A DNA stretch of 35,568 bases from contig LVAK01000075.1 of NCBI GenBank assembly GCA_001604035.1, forward strand, positions 1 through 35,568. Reading direction: 5' to 3'. Positions 17,022 through 25,092 of this stretch are shown here, in pieces. The position numbers were made by a program, and so were the translations under genes. The notes under the pieces were generated by a model that made no database searches, had not been told where the DNA came from, and was given only the letters and a program-made list of their open reading frames with translations. Position 1 is the stretch's first letter; each line of letters begins with the position of its first letter. Origin of the DNA: Clostridiales bacterium Firm_05. Its GTDB lineage: Bacteria > Bacillota > Clostridia > Oscillospirales > Ruminococcaceae.

Positions 17022-17803
17022 GGCATTTCATCTTGCGGCTCATGCTTTTGTTTTTCACGCTTTTTGAAGAACAAAAGCAGTATCATTCCGCCGGTCATTA
17101 TTGCAAGGGCAGCAATTGCGTTTATCCAGAATTTATTACTTGTGGGGAAAAGTCCTGTTTTCGGAGGAATATATTCCTCATCGACAGCCGCATAGAATAT
17201 CCATTTGAATTCTATCTCGCCCTCCACATGGCCGGACTGAGCATTGCCGACCAGAACGTGTTCGCCGTTGATATCCACGAGCCTGTGACCGTTGTCCACT
17301 CCCACAAGAACGTTCAGGTCGTTCCACACTACTGAGCATTTCAGCGTATGGGAATCGCCGGGGGCATAAAGTCCGCAGTCAAGCACATTTTCAGTCAGGT
17401 CGATATAACCGTCATCGGGCTTGCCGGTAACTTTCCCCTTATAGACCTCCTGGCCGTCCAGCCAGAATGTGCAGTCACAGCCTTCTTCAAGGTCAATCTC
17501 GCCCTGCTTGAAGAGCGGTTCAACGTAGAAGTAGATGTGGTAGGACTTATCGTCACGCAGGTTCATGAGCTGCACATCTTTGGTGTAGGTCACGCCGTAG
17601 CTCATGTTTTCAACATGAAAGAAGTATTCGCCGGTATCTGAGCTGACAACATTGCCGTCAGAATCCATTGCGGTCAGCTTCTCCGGAAGTCCCTTCACCG
17701 CACCTTCTGGTAAAGCAACCTCCGCAAAAGCTGTCATCGATGTAACAGAATTAAGTAGGAGGAGGCTTGCGCTGAGTGCGGTAAACATTCGTTTAATACT
17801 CAT
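17018..17803 (-). CDS. PPKTG-anchored surface protein, probable sortase B substrate
   Basis: The 261-residue precursor has a signal peptide (cleavage after TAFA, residue 27), a beta-rich extracellular domain of about 180 residues with Cys110, 111, 143 and 156, and a complete sorting signal. That signal is PPKTG at 213-217, a hydrophobic segment at about 227-246 and the basic tail KKREKQKHEP. PPKTG-type signals are used by clostridial class B sortases, and the gene overlaps a sortase B gene by four bases. It could be the base anchor of the fibre or a fibre subunit. AAAGGAGGGAGG lies upstream of its ATG. The extracellular domain itself is not a family I recognise. Confidence 0.85.
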   Translation of the reverse strand: MSIKRMFTALSASLLLLNSVTSMTAFAEVALPEGAVKGLPEKLTAMDSDGNVVSSDTGEYFFHVENMSYGVTYTKDVQLMNLRDDKSYHIYFYVEPLFKQGEIDLEEGCDCTFWLDGQEVYKGKVTGKPDDGYIDLTENVLDCGLYAPGDSHTLKCSVVWNDLNVLVGVDNGHRLVDINGEHVLVGNAQSGHVEGEIEFKWIFYAAVDEEYIPPKTGLFPTSNKFWINAIAALAIMTGGMILLLFFKKREKQKHEPQDEMP

Positions 17804-17849
17804 TGCCAGCCTCCCTCCTTTAATTATGTTAATGATTTGATGTCATGTA

Positions 17850-19190
17850 TCATGTCCAGCTTACATCAGTACCATCATATGCTGCTGTAGCGCCCCATGA
17901 AGAATCATTTACGCCTGTGACCATGCTTTCGTTGGTCTTAGCCTCGTCAGGTGTTACCTGAACGCTGTCGAGAACAACAGTCAGATCATAAACGAGCTCC
18001 TTATAAGCGTCCTGTGTTACAGCCTTGTTAAGCGTAACACTGTCGACCAGCTTTTCAGTAGTAGCACCGGAAGCAAGGATCTTGTTGTAGAAGAAATATC
18101 CGATGTCGTTTGTGCCGTCGATCTTGTCGCTTGTAGCAGCCTTGTAAGTCCAGTTTTCTTTCCAGTCGTCAGCAAGGTTGATGTCGATGATTATATCATC
18201 GAGAGCCTTGTCAGCGGATGCATCATCGTCGCCCACATAAGTCAGACGGATGATCTTGGCATCGGACTTATTCGCAGCAGCTGCTGTGGTATCGTCCTTC
18301 ATCCATGCGATGCTGAATGCAGGAGTTGAACCGCTGTTTGAGATAGTAACAGCCTTTGTTGCAGCGAGCTTAACTGCCTCACCAACGGAAGCTGTAACCA
18401 CACCGTTAGCGTCTTCTGTTACTGTAACAGAACCGTCCGGCAGATAAACTGTGCCCGGCTGAGTCTCAAGAGCGTAGAATTTACCGTGGTCTGCATCATA
18501 GTAGTAACCGGAATACTTTGTAGCATTTCCGTCTGTCTCATAAATTGTACGCTGGAATATGTACACGCCGCTTCCGTACTTTTCTGCGTAGGTTTTTGTA
18601 GGATCCGACACAGTTTTTGTTACAGCGGGATCAAACTGGCCTGAGCCGGAGTAGTCCGGAGTAGCAGAATTCACGCCGTCATCACCGGAGCGGACATTCC
18701 AAGCATCAGACGGAGATACGGCCTGTCCGGCTGCAATGACGAGAGTACCGCCTGCCTGAAGCAGAGTAACTTCGTTTGCATTGTTGCTGACAGCATTGCC
18801 GCCTTCAGTGGTATTAGCTGTTGAAGCCTGTTTTTTAAGCTCAACGAGATCTGTGTTTGAAGCATCAAAAGCGGCAGGTGCAACACCTGTACCCTTTACC
18901 TTCATAGCTGCGTCGTTCAACAGTCCAAGGCGGACGAAAGCATCTACATTACCTGTATTAACAGCAGAAACATCCTTATTGATCTCCTGGCCCGGTGTCC
19001 AGTCTTCTGTAGGAGTGAAATCCTCGGTGATAGCTACGCCGTAGTCACTGGATGCAGAAAGGCGGTTAGTTACCTCATCCTTGCTGGTGAACCACGCAAA
19101 AGTTGATCCTCCGATCATTACTGCAGCGATGATCAGTGAAGCGATCAGCACTCGTTTTTCCTTTGAAGATCTTTCCTTCTTATTTGCCAT
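17850..19190 (-). CDS. TasA/BsaA-like SipW-dependent biofilm matrix protein (major subunit candidate)
   Basis: The 446-residue protein starts MANKKERSSKEKRVLIASLI and has a hydrophobic signal (residues 14-33) leading to GSTFAWFTSKDEVTNRL. This is the classic SipW substrate pattern in which a TFAWFTS-like sequence precedes the mature chain. EDFTPTEDWTPGQEINKDVSAVNTGNVDAFVRLGL (split here as EDFTP..DWTPGQ, KDVSAVNTGNVDA, FVRLGL) matches the family's conserved beta strands. The C-terminal half carries NLADDWKENWTYK and VYDLTVVLDSVQ. It follows a SipW-like peptidase by 10 bp with TAGGAGG and is the most regular member of the three TasA-like proteins. Polymerisation into fibres is established for TasA and for BsaA in C. 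perfringens, and is inferred here. Confidence 0.85.
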   Translation of the reverse strand: MANKKERSSKEKRVLIASLIIAAVMIGGSTFAWFTSKDEVTNRLSASSDYGVAITEDFTPTEDWTPGQEINKDVSAVNTGNVDAFVRLGLLNDAAMKVKGTGVAPAAFDASNTDLVELKKQASTANTTEGGNAVSNNANEVTLLQAGGTLVIAAGQAVSPSDAWNVRSGDDGVNSATPDYSGSGQFDPAVTKTVSDPTKTYAEKYGSGVYIFQRTIYETDGNATKYSGYYYDADHGKFYALETQPGTVYLPDGSVTVTEDANGVVTASVGEAVKLAATKAVTISNSGSTPAFSIAWMKDDTTAAAANKSDAKIIRLTYVGDDDASADKALDDIIIDINLADDWKENWTYKAATSDKIDGTNDIGYFFYNKILASGATTEKLVDSVTLNKAVTQDAYKELVYDLTVVLDSVQVTPDEAKTNESMVTGVNDSSWGATAAYDGTDVSWT

Positions 19191-19200
19191 AATAAACCTC

Positions 19201-19821
19201 CTAATCGTTTTTCTTTTCTTGCTCGGACTCTACATCCGGAGCTCCTTCCGCATCAGCGCTCCTGAGCTCAAAGTACCGCCGCATAAGTTCGAGGAAAACA
19301 AACAGCAGTACGATCATAGGCACGATGAAGTACCATCTGAGCTGAACAAAACGAAGAACGTAGCCGAATTTCGGCAGATGAAACTGTACAGTGCCGATAA
19401 CTCTGTCCTCGTCTATCACGAAAGGATCTTCTGAATCGTTGGCATCACCCTTTGTCCGAAAGCAGGTAACACCGGTGCCTTTATAGTCGGGGAGCTTTTC
19501 AACTACTCTGTGCGTCAGGTAAGCATCGCCTCCTGATGACGGGTTGAATGTGATAATGTCCCCTTTCTCGATTTTATCGGCTTTCTTGACCTTTACAAAG
19601 ACCATATCACCGCTTTTGAACTCCGGCGCCATTGAATCCGTCAGAACAGTATAATAGCGAAAGCCGAACAGCGATTTGCTTGAACTCTTGTCGGTTACAA
19701 AGAAAGCCGCTGCAATAACGATTACCAAAGCCAGCAGATAAATCAGGACTGTCCGCACAATCGAGAAAATGCGGTAACCCTTGCCCTGGACTGCAATGTG
19801 CTCTTTACTTGCTGTACTCAC
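19201..19821 (-). CDS. sipW: SipW-like signal peptidase I (ER-type, Ser/His), first copy
   Basis: This 206-residue protein has a transmembrane segment at about 20-42, the catalytic serine in TVLTDSMAPEF (Ser63) and the catalytic histidine in YLTHRVVE (His104). It also has a TKGDANDSEDP box and a second membrane segment near 155-175. It should cleave the signal region of the TasA-like protein encoded 10 bp downstream. An in-frame ATG exists at 19869, but it has no ribosome site. A strong AGGAGGAG lies inside that extension and points to the GTG at 19821 (10-12 nt spacing), which I chose as the start. It is the first gene after the fibre promoter and its long leader. Confidence 0.85.
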   Translation of the reverse strand: MSTASKEHIAVQGKGYRIFSIVRTVLIYLLALVIVIAAAFFVTDKSSSKSLFGFRYYTVLTDSMAPEFKSGDMVFVKVKKADKIEKGDIITFNPSSGGDAYLTHRVVEKLPDYKGTGVTCFRTKGDANDSEDPFVIDEDRVIGTVQFHLPKFGYVLRFVQLRWYFIVPMIVLLFVFLELMRRYFELRSADAEGAPDVESEQEKKND

Positions 19822-19933
19822 TCTTAGGCAACTCCTCCTCCATCCTTTTTTGCCTGAGTGGTTTATCACTCATATATCATATCAGCCAAAAACTGTTATG
19901 AACCTGTTAAGCTAATGCTGTGATAAGGCGGCA

Positions 19934-20058
19934 AAGCACGCTATAGGAGAATACTCGCCCATAGTATGTGCTTGTATCAGCGATGAGCTGATCGAAAGGG
20001 GAAAGCAGAACTGCTGTCTGCCGGATCACAGCGGATCCTTGCCGGTCTGTTACGGCAA
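19934..20058 (-). promoter_or_regulatory. Hairpin-rich 5' leader of the surface-fibre operon
   Basis: Between the promoter (start near 20134) and the GTG at 19821 there are about 313 nt of leader with no gene. Five hairpins lie in a row on the minus strand: TTGCCG/CGGCAA (20058-20039), GGATC/GATCC (20038-20023), AGCAG/CTGCT (20015-20004), ATCAGC/GCTGAT (19992-19976) and a two-part stem AAGCAC/GTGCTT with CTATGGG/CCTATAG inside (19973-19934). A near-direct repeat, GTGCTTTTGCCG (20063-20052) and GTGCTTTGCCG (19939-19928), offers alternative partners for the CCGGCAA strand. I could not match it to a named riboswitch or T-box. The rest of the gap 19822-20372 holds the promoter and the upstream gene's terminator. 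Confidence 0.45.
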
Positions 20059-20140
20059 AAGCACATGGATCATGTATGATTTTATTGAAGCCAAAAGTTA
20101 TAAATCCTATCCGGAAGATATGAATTTATTGTTTTTCTTT

Positions 20141-20169
20141 ATTATACCATTTTTTTGCTGTTGTGTCAA
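20141..20169 (-). promoter_or_regulatory. Consensus promoter of the surface-fibre operon
   Basis: TTGACA (20169-20164), exactly 17 bp, TATAAT (20146-20141): a perfect sigma-A promoter on the minus strand. It directs transcription toward the first SipW gene 320 bp away. Such a strong core promoter with a long leader suggests that expression is restrained afterwards, by a repressor or in the leader. Confidence 0.85.
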
Positions 20170-20294
20170 CTATTTTTCAACATTATAACGGCTGAATATC
20201 AGGCTTTTTTCTGAGGCAAACTTGTATGATCTTATAAAATTTTTTTGCAGAAAAAAGTGATGGATATTACCTTTTTCGGAAGCTGTCTGTTGAT

Positions 20295-20362
20295 AAAAAA
20301 GCCTGCAGACTGCGTGGCTCCAGCGAAAAAACGCTGTTAAGCTTAAAATGCAGAGTGCAGGC
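20295..20362 (-). terminator. Terminator of the HTH-dehydrogenase gene
   Basis: On the minus strand GCCTGCA (20362-20356) pairs with TGCAGGC (20307-20301), and six T residues follow (20300-20295). Between them CTGC pairs with GCAG and CAGCG with CGCTG, so the hairpin is long and branched. It starts about 10 bp after the stop codon. Confidence 0.8.
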
Positions 20363-20372
20363 GGTATAAACT

Positions 20373-21863
20373 TTAATCTCTTTGGAAAAGATCTCTTGTA
20401 TAGACCTTTTCTGATACGTCGTCAAGAATGGAGTCGTAGCGGTTTGCAACGATGCATCCGCACATTTTCTTGAACTTCTTCAGGTCATTGACGATGCGTG
20501 AGCCAAAGAAGGTGCTTCCGTTTTCGAGTGTCGGCTCATATATGACGATAGTTGCGCCCTTGGCCTTGATTCGCTTCATTACGCCCTGGATAGAGGACTG
20601 GCGGAAGTTGTCGCTGTTCGACTTCATAGTCAGGCGGTATATACCGACAACGACCTGCTTTTCCATGCCGCTGTCAAACTGATTATTGTTTGCATAGTTA
20701 TAGCAGCCTGCCATTTCAAGCACACGGTCGGCAATGAAGTCCTTTCTTGTTCTGTTGGACTCGACGATAGCGGTCATCATGTTCTGCGGAACGTCCTGAT
20801 AGTTAGCAAGGAGCTGTTTGGTATCCTTTGGCAGGCAGTATCCGCCGTAGCCGAAAGAGGGGTTGTTGTAGTAGTCGCCGACACGGGGATCAAGGCATAC
20901 GCCCTTGATTATGCTGGCGGTATTAAGATCCTTTACCTCTGCATATGTGTCCAGCTCATTGAAGTAGCTGACACGGAGGGCAAGATATGTGTTTACGAAG
21001 AGCTTTGTGGCCTCAGCTTCTGTAGTGGCCATGAACAGTATGGGGATATCTGTCTTGACAGCTCCCTGCTGAAGAAGTGCAGCGAAGGTCTTTGCAGCGT
21101 CAGTGTTTTTCTCGTCAGAACCGACGATTATGCGGCTGGGGTAGAGGTTATCGTAGAGCGCTTTGGATTCACGGAGGAACTCAGGGCTGAAAATGATGTT
21201 GTCCATGTCCAGCTTTTCACGCACCTGTGCGGTGTAACCGACAGGGATAGTTGACTTGATAACGATAGTTGGCTTATTCTTCTTTTTAGCAGTTACTTTT
21301 TTAATGAGCTCAAGCACTGATTCAACAGCAGAGCAGTCAAAGAAATTGGTCTTAGGATCGTAGTTCGTAGGAGCTGCAACGATAATGAAGTCAGCGTCCT
21401 TGTATGCGGACTCGCCGTCAGTTGTAGCCTTGAGAGAAAGCTTTCGTTCTTCATGCTCTGCAAGATATTTCTCGATGTAGTCATCCTGTATAGGAGAGAT
21501 CCAGTTGTTGAGCTTCTCGACCTTTTCGGGAACGATGTCAACAGCGGTCACATCGTTGTGCTGTGAGAGAAGAACTGCCAGGGACAGTCCGACATAGCCT
21601 GTACCGGCTACAGCGATCTTCTTGCGCTCGACTGAGGCTGTCTCAGCTTCATCGTCTTCAAACAGGTCTTTGCAGTCAAAATCAAGTACCTGGGACAGTG
21701 CAAGGAGCTGATCAACGGAAGGGCTGAAGTTTTGCTGTTCCAGTCTGGTGAACATGGTGCGGCTGATACCGGTCTTTTCAGCAAGGGCGTTCTGGGAGAG
21801 CCCCAGAGCCTTTCTTCTGCTGATGACAGTCTCTGCTAAAAGTTTAAGAGATAGATGTTTCAT
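20373..21863 (-). CDS. UDP-glucose 6-dehydrogenase-type enzyme fused to an N-terminal XRE helix-turn-helix
   Basis: Residues about 10-66 are a Cro/C1-type HTH ([20 protein letters not shown], then [21 protein letters not shown]). After a short acidic linker (67-80) comes a full-length nucleotide-sugar dehydrogenase of about 415 residues. It has a GTGYVG dinucleotide loop (87-92), SPEFLRE at 226-232, and [12 protein letters not shown] with the catalytic Cys343. The enzyme part should oxidise UDP-glucose (or a related UDP-sugar) with NAD to the uronate, feeding capsule or polysaccharide synthesis; the exact sugar is not certain. The ordinary enzyme has no HTH. AGGAGG precedes the ATG by 6 nt. 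A perfect promoter and a palindrome lie just upstream, so autoregulation by the HTH is likely. Confidence 0.88.
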   Translation of the reverse strand: MKHLSLKLLAETVISRRKALGLSQNALAEKTGISRTMFTRLEQQNFSPSVDQLLALSQVLDFDCKDLFEDDEAETASVERKKIAVAGTGYVGLSLAVLLSQHNDVTAVDIVPEKVEKLNNWISPIQDDYIEKYLAEHEERKLSLKATTDGESAYKDADFIIVAAPTNYDPKTNFFDCSAVESVLELIKKVTAKKKNKPTIVIKSTIPVGYTAQVREKLDMDNIIFSPEFLRESKALYDNLYPSRIIVGSDEKNTDAAKTFAALLQQGAVKTDIPILFMATTEAEATKLFVNTYLALRVSYFNELDTYAEVKDLNTASIIKGVCLDPRVGDYYNNPSFGYGGYCLPKDTKQLLANYQDVPQNMMTAIVESNRTRKDFIADRVLEMAGCYNYANNNQFDSGMEKQVVVGIYRLTMKSNSDNFRQSSIQGVMKRIKAKGATIVIYEPTLENGSTFFGSRIVNDLKKFKKMCGCIVANRYDSILDDVSEKVYTRDLFQRD

Positions 21864-21885
21864 ATTGACCCTCCTGATATATTTA

Positions 21886-21902
21886 TGTCACAAATTGTGA
21901 CA
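21886..21902. promoter_or_regulatory. Operator-like palindrome, TGTCA-N7-TGACA, copy 1
   Basis: TGTCACAAATTGTGACA is a perfect 8-1-8 palindrome. It lies in the leader of the HTH-dehydrogenase gene, roughly 20 to 36 bases after the predicted transcription start and before the ribosome site. It is a natural binding site for a dimeric XRE-type regulator, and the nearest candidate is the HTH of the gene itself. Confidence 0.65.
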
Positions 21903-21928
21903 ATTACAGTTTCATATGCGATATTTAC

Positions 21929-21957
21929 ATTATACCTTAGCAATAGCGCAATGTCAA
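21929..21957 (-). promoter_or_regulatory. Consensus promoter of the HTH-dehydrogenase gene
   Basis: TTGACA (21957-21952), exactly 17 bp, TATAAT (21934-21929) on the minus strand. Transcription should start near 21922, about 60 nt before the ATG. The two TGTCA-N7-TGACA palindromes lie on either side of it. Confidence 0.85.
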
Positions 21958-22016
21958 TAACTTTGCCGCAAATAGTTGCAGATTGGTGAAAATGACGGGG
22001 CATACAAGGAAGAGAT

Positions 22017-22033
22017 TGTCATTGATCATGACA
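22017..22033. promoter_or_regulatory. Operator-like palindrome, TGTCA-N7-TGACA, copy 2
   Basis: TGTCATTGATCATGACA repeats the TGTCA and TGACA half-sites of the site at 21886 with the same 7-bp spacing, although the centre differs. It lies about 100 bp upstream of the dehydrogenase transcription start and 126 bp before the -35 box of the divergent signalling operon. It could serve either promoter. The gap 21864-22220 contains these two sites and the two promoters, and no gene I can support. Confidence 0.55.
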
Positions 22034-22158
22034 TTGAATTTGGGGATAGGATACATAATGGCAGATAAAGCTGTTGGCGGAAAGTCTCTGCAAAAGCAGC
22101 GTATATTACATCACATCGACCAAACGAGCCAGGTCCGGAAGAAACCGCATAATGAGCA

Positions 22159-22187
22159 TTGACTATGACCGCTTTATATGTTAAAAT
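22159..22187 (+). promoter_or_regulatory. Promoter of the three-gene signalling operon
   Basis: TTGACT (22159-22164), 17 bp, TAAAAT (22182-22187). Transcription would start near 22194, giving a leader of about 27 nt to the ATG at 22221, with AGGGGGAG as ribosome site. Confidence 0.75.
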
Positions 22188-22220
22188 ATAATAAAATAAA
22201 AACAGCAAGGGGGAGAGCCT

Positions 22221-23819
22221 ATGCTTCATATGAGCAGGCTTGAGAGAAATTACTCCATCGCTTTTATAATAGCATTTTTTTTAATCGCTCTGGCAAATAT
22301 CCTCATGCATTTCTCTCCATACATTACCGGTTTGTCATCGATACTCTACTGCTTTTTTATCATTGCGTGGGCATCAACTGTTGCCTGGCGCATCGTTCAT
22401 AAAAAAATAAGGCGGAATATCATTGCTGTAGCAGTGTCTCTGTTAGTATTGTTCGTGATACGTTTTTGCAGATATGATCTGTTTATCAATTCTCCTTTGA
22501 TCTGCCGGTATCTTTGGTATTTCTACTATGTCCCGTACATAACGATGCCGATGATGAGTTTGAGTGCAGCTTATTATGTGGGGAAAGGCGAGAATGCCGG
22601 AATGTCGCCTGTTCTGAAAGCTGAATGGGGCATCTCAGGGTTCCTTATGCTTGGCGCACTTACAAATGACCTTCACCACTTTGTACTGAGTTTAGTGAAT
22701 GAGAATGATATAAACACCCGTGCTGTGTACAATTGGCTATACTATGTGATATTGATATGGTCGCTTGCTATGACAATAAACTCGTATATCATCCTCATAA
22801 AACGGTGCAGATTGTCACAGTGCCGGAAATACTGGTATATACCCATTGTTTTCTCAGCTATCGGTATCTTCTTTATGGTAGTTTTCTTTGCCTGCGGAGA
22901 GTCACCGACCGTATCAGGTGTCAAGTTATATAACATTCAGGAAGCATACGTCGTTCTTTTCATAGGACTTTGGGAGGGCTGCATAAAAATAGGGCTTATC
23001 CCCTCCAACACGGGATACAATGCCCTTTTTGAACGTTCCGGCATCAATGCTGTGCTGAAAAATGCAGGCGGTGAGGAAATCTGCCGCTCAAGCGAATACT
23101 CTGATACGGCTGACAAAGAAGATTACAGAATCAAGACATTCACAATAAAAGGCGGAAGTGTGATATGGAGCGAAAACGTCTCCGCTATCAACCGGATAAA
23201 CGGCGCAATAGAAGAGGCTACAGAACAGATTGAGGAGGAAAATGTCCTCATTGATGAGGAAAACCGTGTTGCTGCCGAAAAAGCAAGATATGAAACTCAG
23301 AACAGGCTGTACAATAATATTACCCTGCATACTTATCCTCAGCTTCTGGAAATAGATGAGGCGCTGAATGAGAATGATGAATTCGATCATAGGATGAAGA
23401 TCGGTCTGCTCCTCGGAACATATGTCAAGCGCTGCTCCAATCTTATGCTGATCGCAGACAACCGCCCTGATATCTCAACGGATGAACTGTACCTTTCCAT
23501 AAATGAGAGCTTTGAGTTTATGGGATTTCTCGGCATCGACTGTGAGCTGGTAAAAGGCGGTACGAAATTGCTGCCGTCAGATCAGGTAATAGCAGCATAT
23601 GATGTATTTGAAGCTGTTATCGAGTCATCTCTTGATAATGTAAGTGCCTTCTCGGTAACAATAATGCCCGCGGAAAATGTAATTATGTCTGTTGAATCTG
23701 ATGCTGTGAACTTAGCCGCTGACATCACAGTCCATTCTGCTGATCTGAAACTTACTTCATATGTAGAGGATGACATCCGGCACTTCACTCTTTCCATAGG
23801 GGGTGAAGACAATGAGTAG
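22221..23819 (+). CDS. Multi-pass membrane sensor, kinase-like but without a recognisable H-box
   Basis: The 532-residue protein has about seven hydrophobic segments in residues 10-260, arranged like a 7TM sensor domain. A small PAS-like stretch (265-320) and a charged coiled coil (about 322-362) follow. Where a histidine kinase would carry its H-box and ATP site, the sequence reads NRLYNNITLHTYPQLLEIDEAL and later SLDNVSAFSVTIMPAENVIMSVES. There is no H-D box and no DxGxG or GLxxxR box. It therefore looks like a catalytically dead kinase relative or a dedicated partner of the true kinase in the next gene, which overlaps it by 8 bp. A role as the sensory half of a heteromeric kinase is inference. 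Confidence 0.65.
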   Translation: MLHMSRLERNYSIAFIIAFFLIALANILMHFSPYITGLSSILYCFFIIAWASTVAWRIVHKKIRRNIIAVAVSLLVLFVIRFCRYDLFINSPLICRYLWYFYYVPYITMPMMSLSAAYYVGKGENAGMSPVLKAEWGISGFLMLGALTNDLHHFVLSLVNENDINTRAVYNWLYYVILIWSLAMTINSYIILIKRCRLSQCRKYWYIPIVFSAIGIFFMVVFFACGESPTVSGVKLYNIQEAYVVLFIGLWEGCIKIGLIPSNTGYNALFERSGINAVLKNAGGEEICRSSEYSDTADKEDYRIKTFTIKGGSVIWSENVSAINRINGAIEEATEQIEEENVLIDEENRVAAEKARYETQNRLYNNITLHTYPQLLEIDEALNENDEFDHRMKIGLLLGTYVKRCSNLMLIADNRPDISTDELYLSINESFEFMGFLGIDCELVKGGTKLLPSDQVIAAYDVFEAVIESSLDNVSAFSVTIMPAENVIMSVESDAVNLAADITVHSADLKLTSYVEDDIRHFTLSIGGEDNE

Positions 23820-25092
23820 TTTCATATCCCTTGGTGAAAGCCAGAGGAGTGTACTTATTCTATGGATGTTTCTGGTCGAGTGTGTATTCTTTCTTGATAT
23901 AATTCTGCATCTTGTCCTGGACAAAAAGCTGTATCGGATAATACTCTCATTATCGGAAACACTGCTCACGTTAATACTTATCCAGTCCTTTTTGTATCAG
24001 ATGAAAATGAAAAGCGGCTTTTTGCTTGAGCTTCCTGCGGCAGTTGTATTTCTGATAGATACTGTGCTGACCGCAGCTGCTGTTTATGAGTTTGTCGGCT
24101 CCATTAAGAAGAGATATCAAAACATCGACCTTATGTCCATAAAGGAGTGTATGGATCAGCTTCCTGTGGGGATATGCTTCTACTGGAACGGCGGACTGAC
24201 AAAGCTGGTGAACCTGAAAATGGACAGCATAGCACGAAAGCTTACAGGCAGCAATATCTCCGATGCAGAGAGCTTCTGGGAGAAAATTTCCAGCGGTGAG
24301 ACTCCATATAGTATAAAAGGCGGAGACGCTCCTGTTGTGTGTTTTGAGGACGGTTCGGCGTTCAGCTTTTCACTCCGCAAGACAGAACTTGACAATGAGC
24401 CCATAAATGAGCTTATGGCCTGCGACATAACAGAGGAATACCGCCTTACCGCTGAATTGAAAGAAAAACAAAAGAAGGCAGGCAGCATAAACGCACGTTT
24501 AAAGGCTCTAAACTCCACGATACAGTACATTATTATGGACAGGGAGACCTTGCAGATAAAAATACAGATCCATGACAGCTTCGGTAAAACTCTGCTCATG
24601 ACAAAACAGTACCTTATCTCGCCTGATAAAGTTGACAAACAGGAAATGCTTTTGCTCTGGCACAGAAATATTTCCCTGCTGAAAAACAAGGAGAGTGAGA
24701 AATGGCAGCATCCATACTTTGTCACCATGCAGCACGCAAAAAGTCTTGGTATAAATGTTGAACTGAACGGTGAGCTGCCTGTGAGCGATAAGCTGATCCC
24801 TATTGTGGATTCAGCTATAACCGTACACATTACTAATGTGCTCCGTCACGCCGAGGGTGATACCGCATATATCTCATCAGAGAAAATTCCGGAGGGATAC
24901 ATCCTTAGGTTCACCAATAACGGCAGACGTCCCGATGCGGATGCGAAAGAGAGCGGCGGTCTTGTAAATCTCAGGAAGAGTATCGAGAGCATAGGCGGAT
25001 CAATACAGATAAATTTCACACCGCAGTTTGAGATGGTACTGAAGATGCCTGAGCATATAGAGGAGGAACTGAAATGGCATATAGAATACTGA
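23812..25092 (+). CDS. Sensor histidine kinase, NarL/DegS type
   Basis: The 426-residue protein has three to four hydrophobic segments in residues 13-95 and a PAS-like domain from about 108 to 210. A coiled coil leads to the H-box QIKIQIHDSFGKTLL (His254). The ATPase domain has an N-box TNVLRHA (Asn342) and a GLVNLRKSIESIGG box (383-396). The usual aspartate of the DxG box is asparagine here (FTNNGRRPD, 367-375). I recall this variant from other kinases of this type in clostridia, so it need not abolish activity. The ATG at 23812 follows AGGGGG by 8 nt; a GTG at 23803 overlaps that ribosome site and is less likely. The stop overlaps the regulator gene by 19 bp. It should phosphorylate that regulator. 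Confidence 0.85.
   Translation: MSSFISLGESQRSVLILWMFLVECVFFLDIILHLVLDKKLYRIILSLSETLLTLILIQSFLYQMKMKSGFLLELPAAVVFLIDTVLTAAAVYEFVGSIKKRYQNIDLMSIKECMDQLPVGICFYWNGGLTKLVNLKMDSIARKLTGSNISDAESFWEKISSGETPYSIKGGDAPVVCFEDGSAFSFSLRKTELDNEPINELMACDITEEYRLTAELKEKQKKAGSINARLKALNSTIQYIIMDRETLQIKIQIHDSFGKTLLMTKQYLISPDKVDKQEMLLLWHRNISLLKNKESEKWQHPYFVTMQHAKSLGINVELNGELPVSDKLIPIVDSAITVHITNVLRHAEGDTAYISSEKIPEGYILRFTNNGRRPDADAKESGGLVNLRKSIESIGGSIQINFTPQFEMVLKMPEHIEEELKWHIEY

Noticed and set aside
19822-19869. N-terminal extension of the first SipW-like peptidase from an ATG at 19869
   Set aside because: No ribosome site precedes that ATG, while a strong AGGAGGAG inside the extension serves the GTG at 19821.
20162-20180. 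A third copy of the TGTCA-N7-TGACA operator at the fibre promoter
   Set aside because: TGTCA occurs within the -35 region, but the partner half-site is absent at the required spacing.
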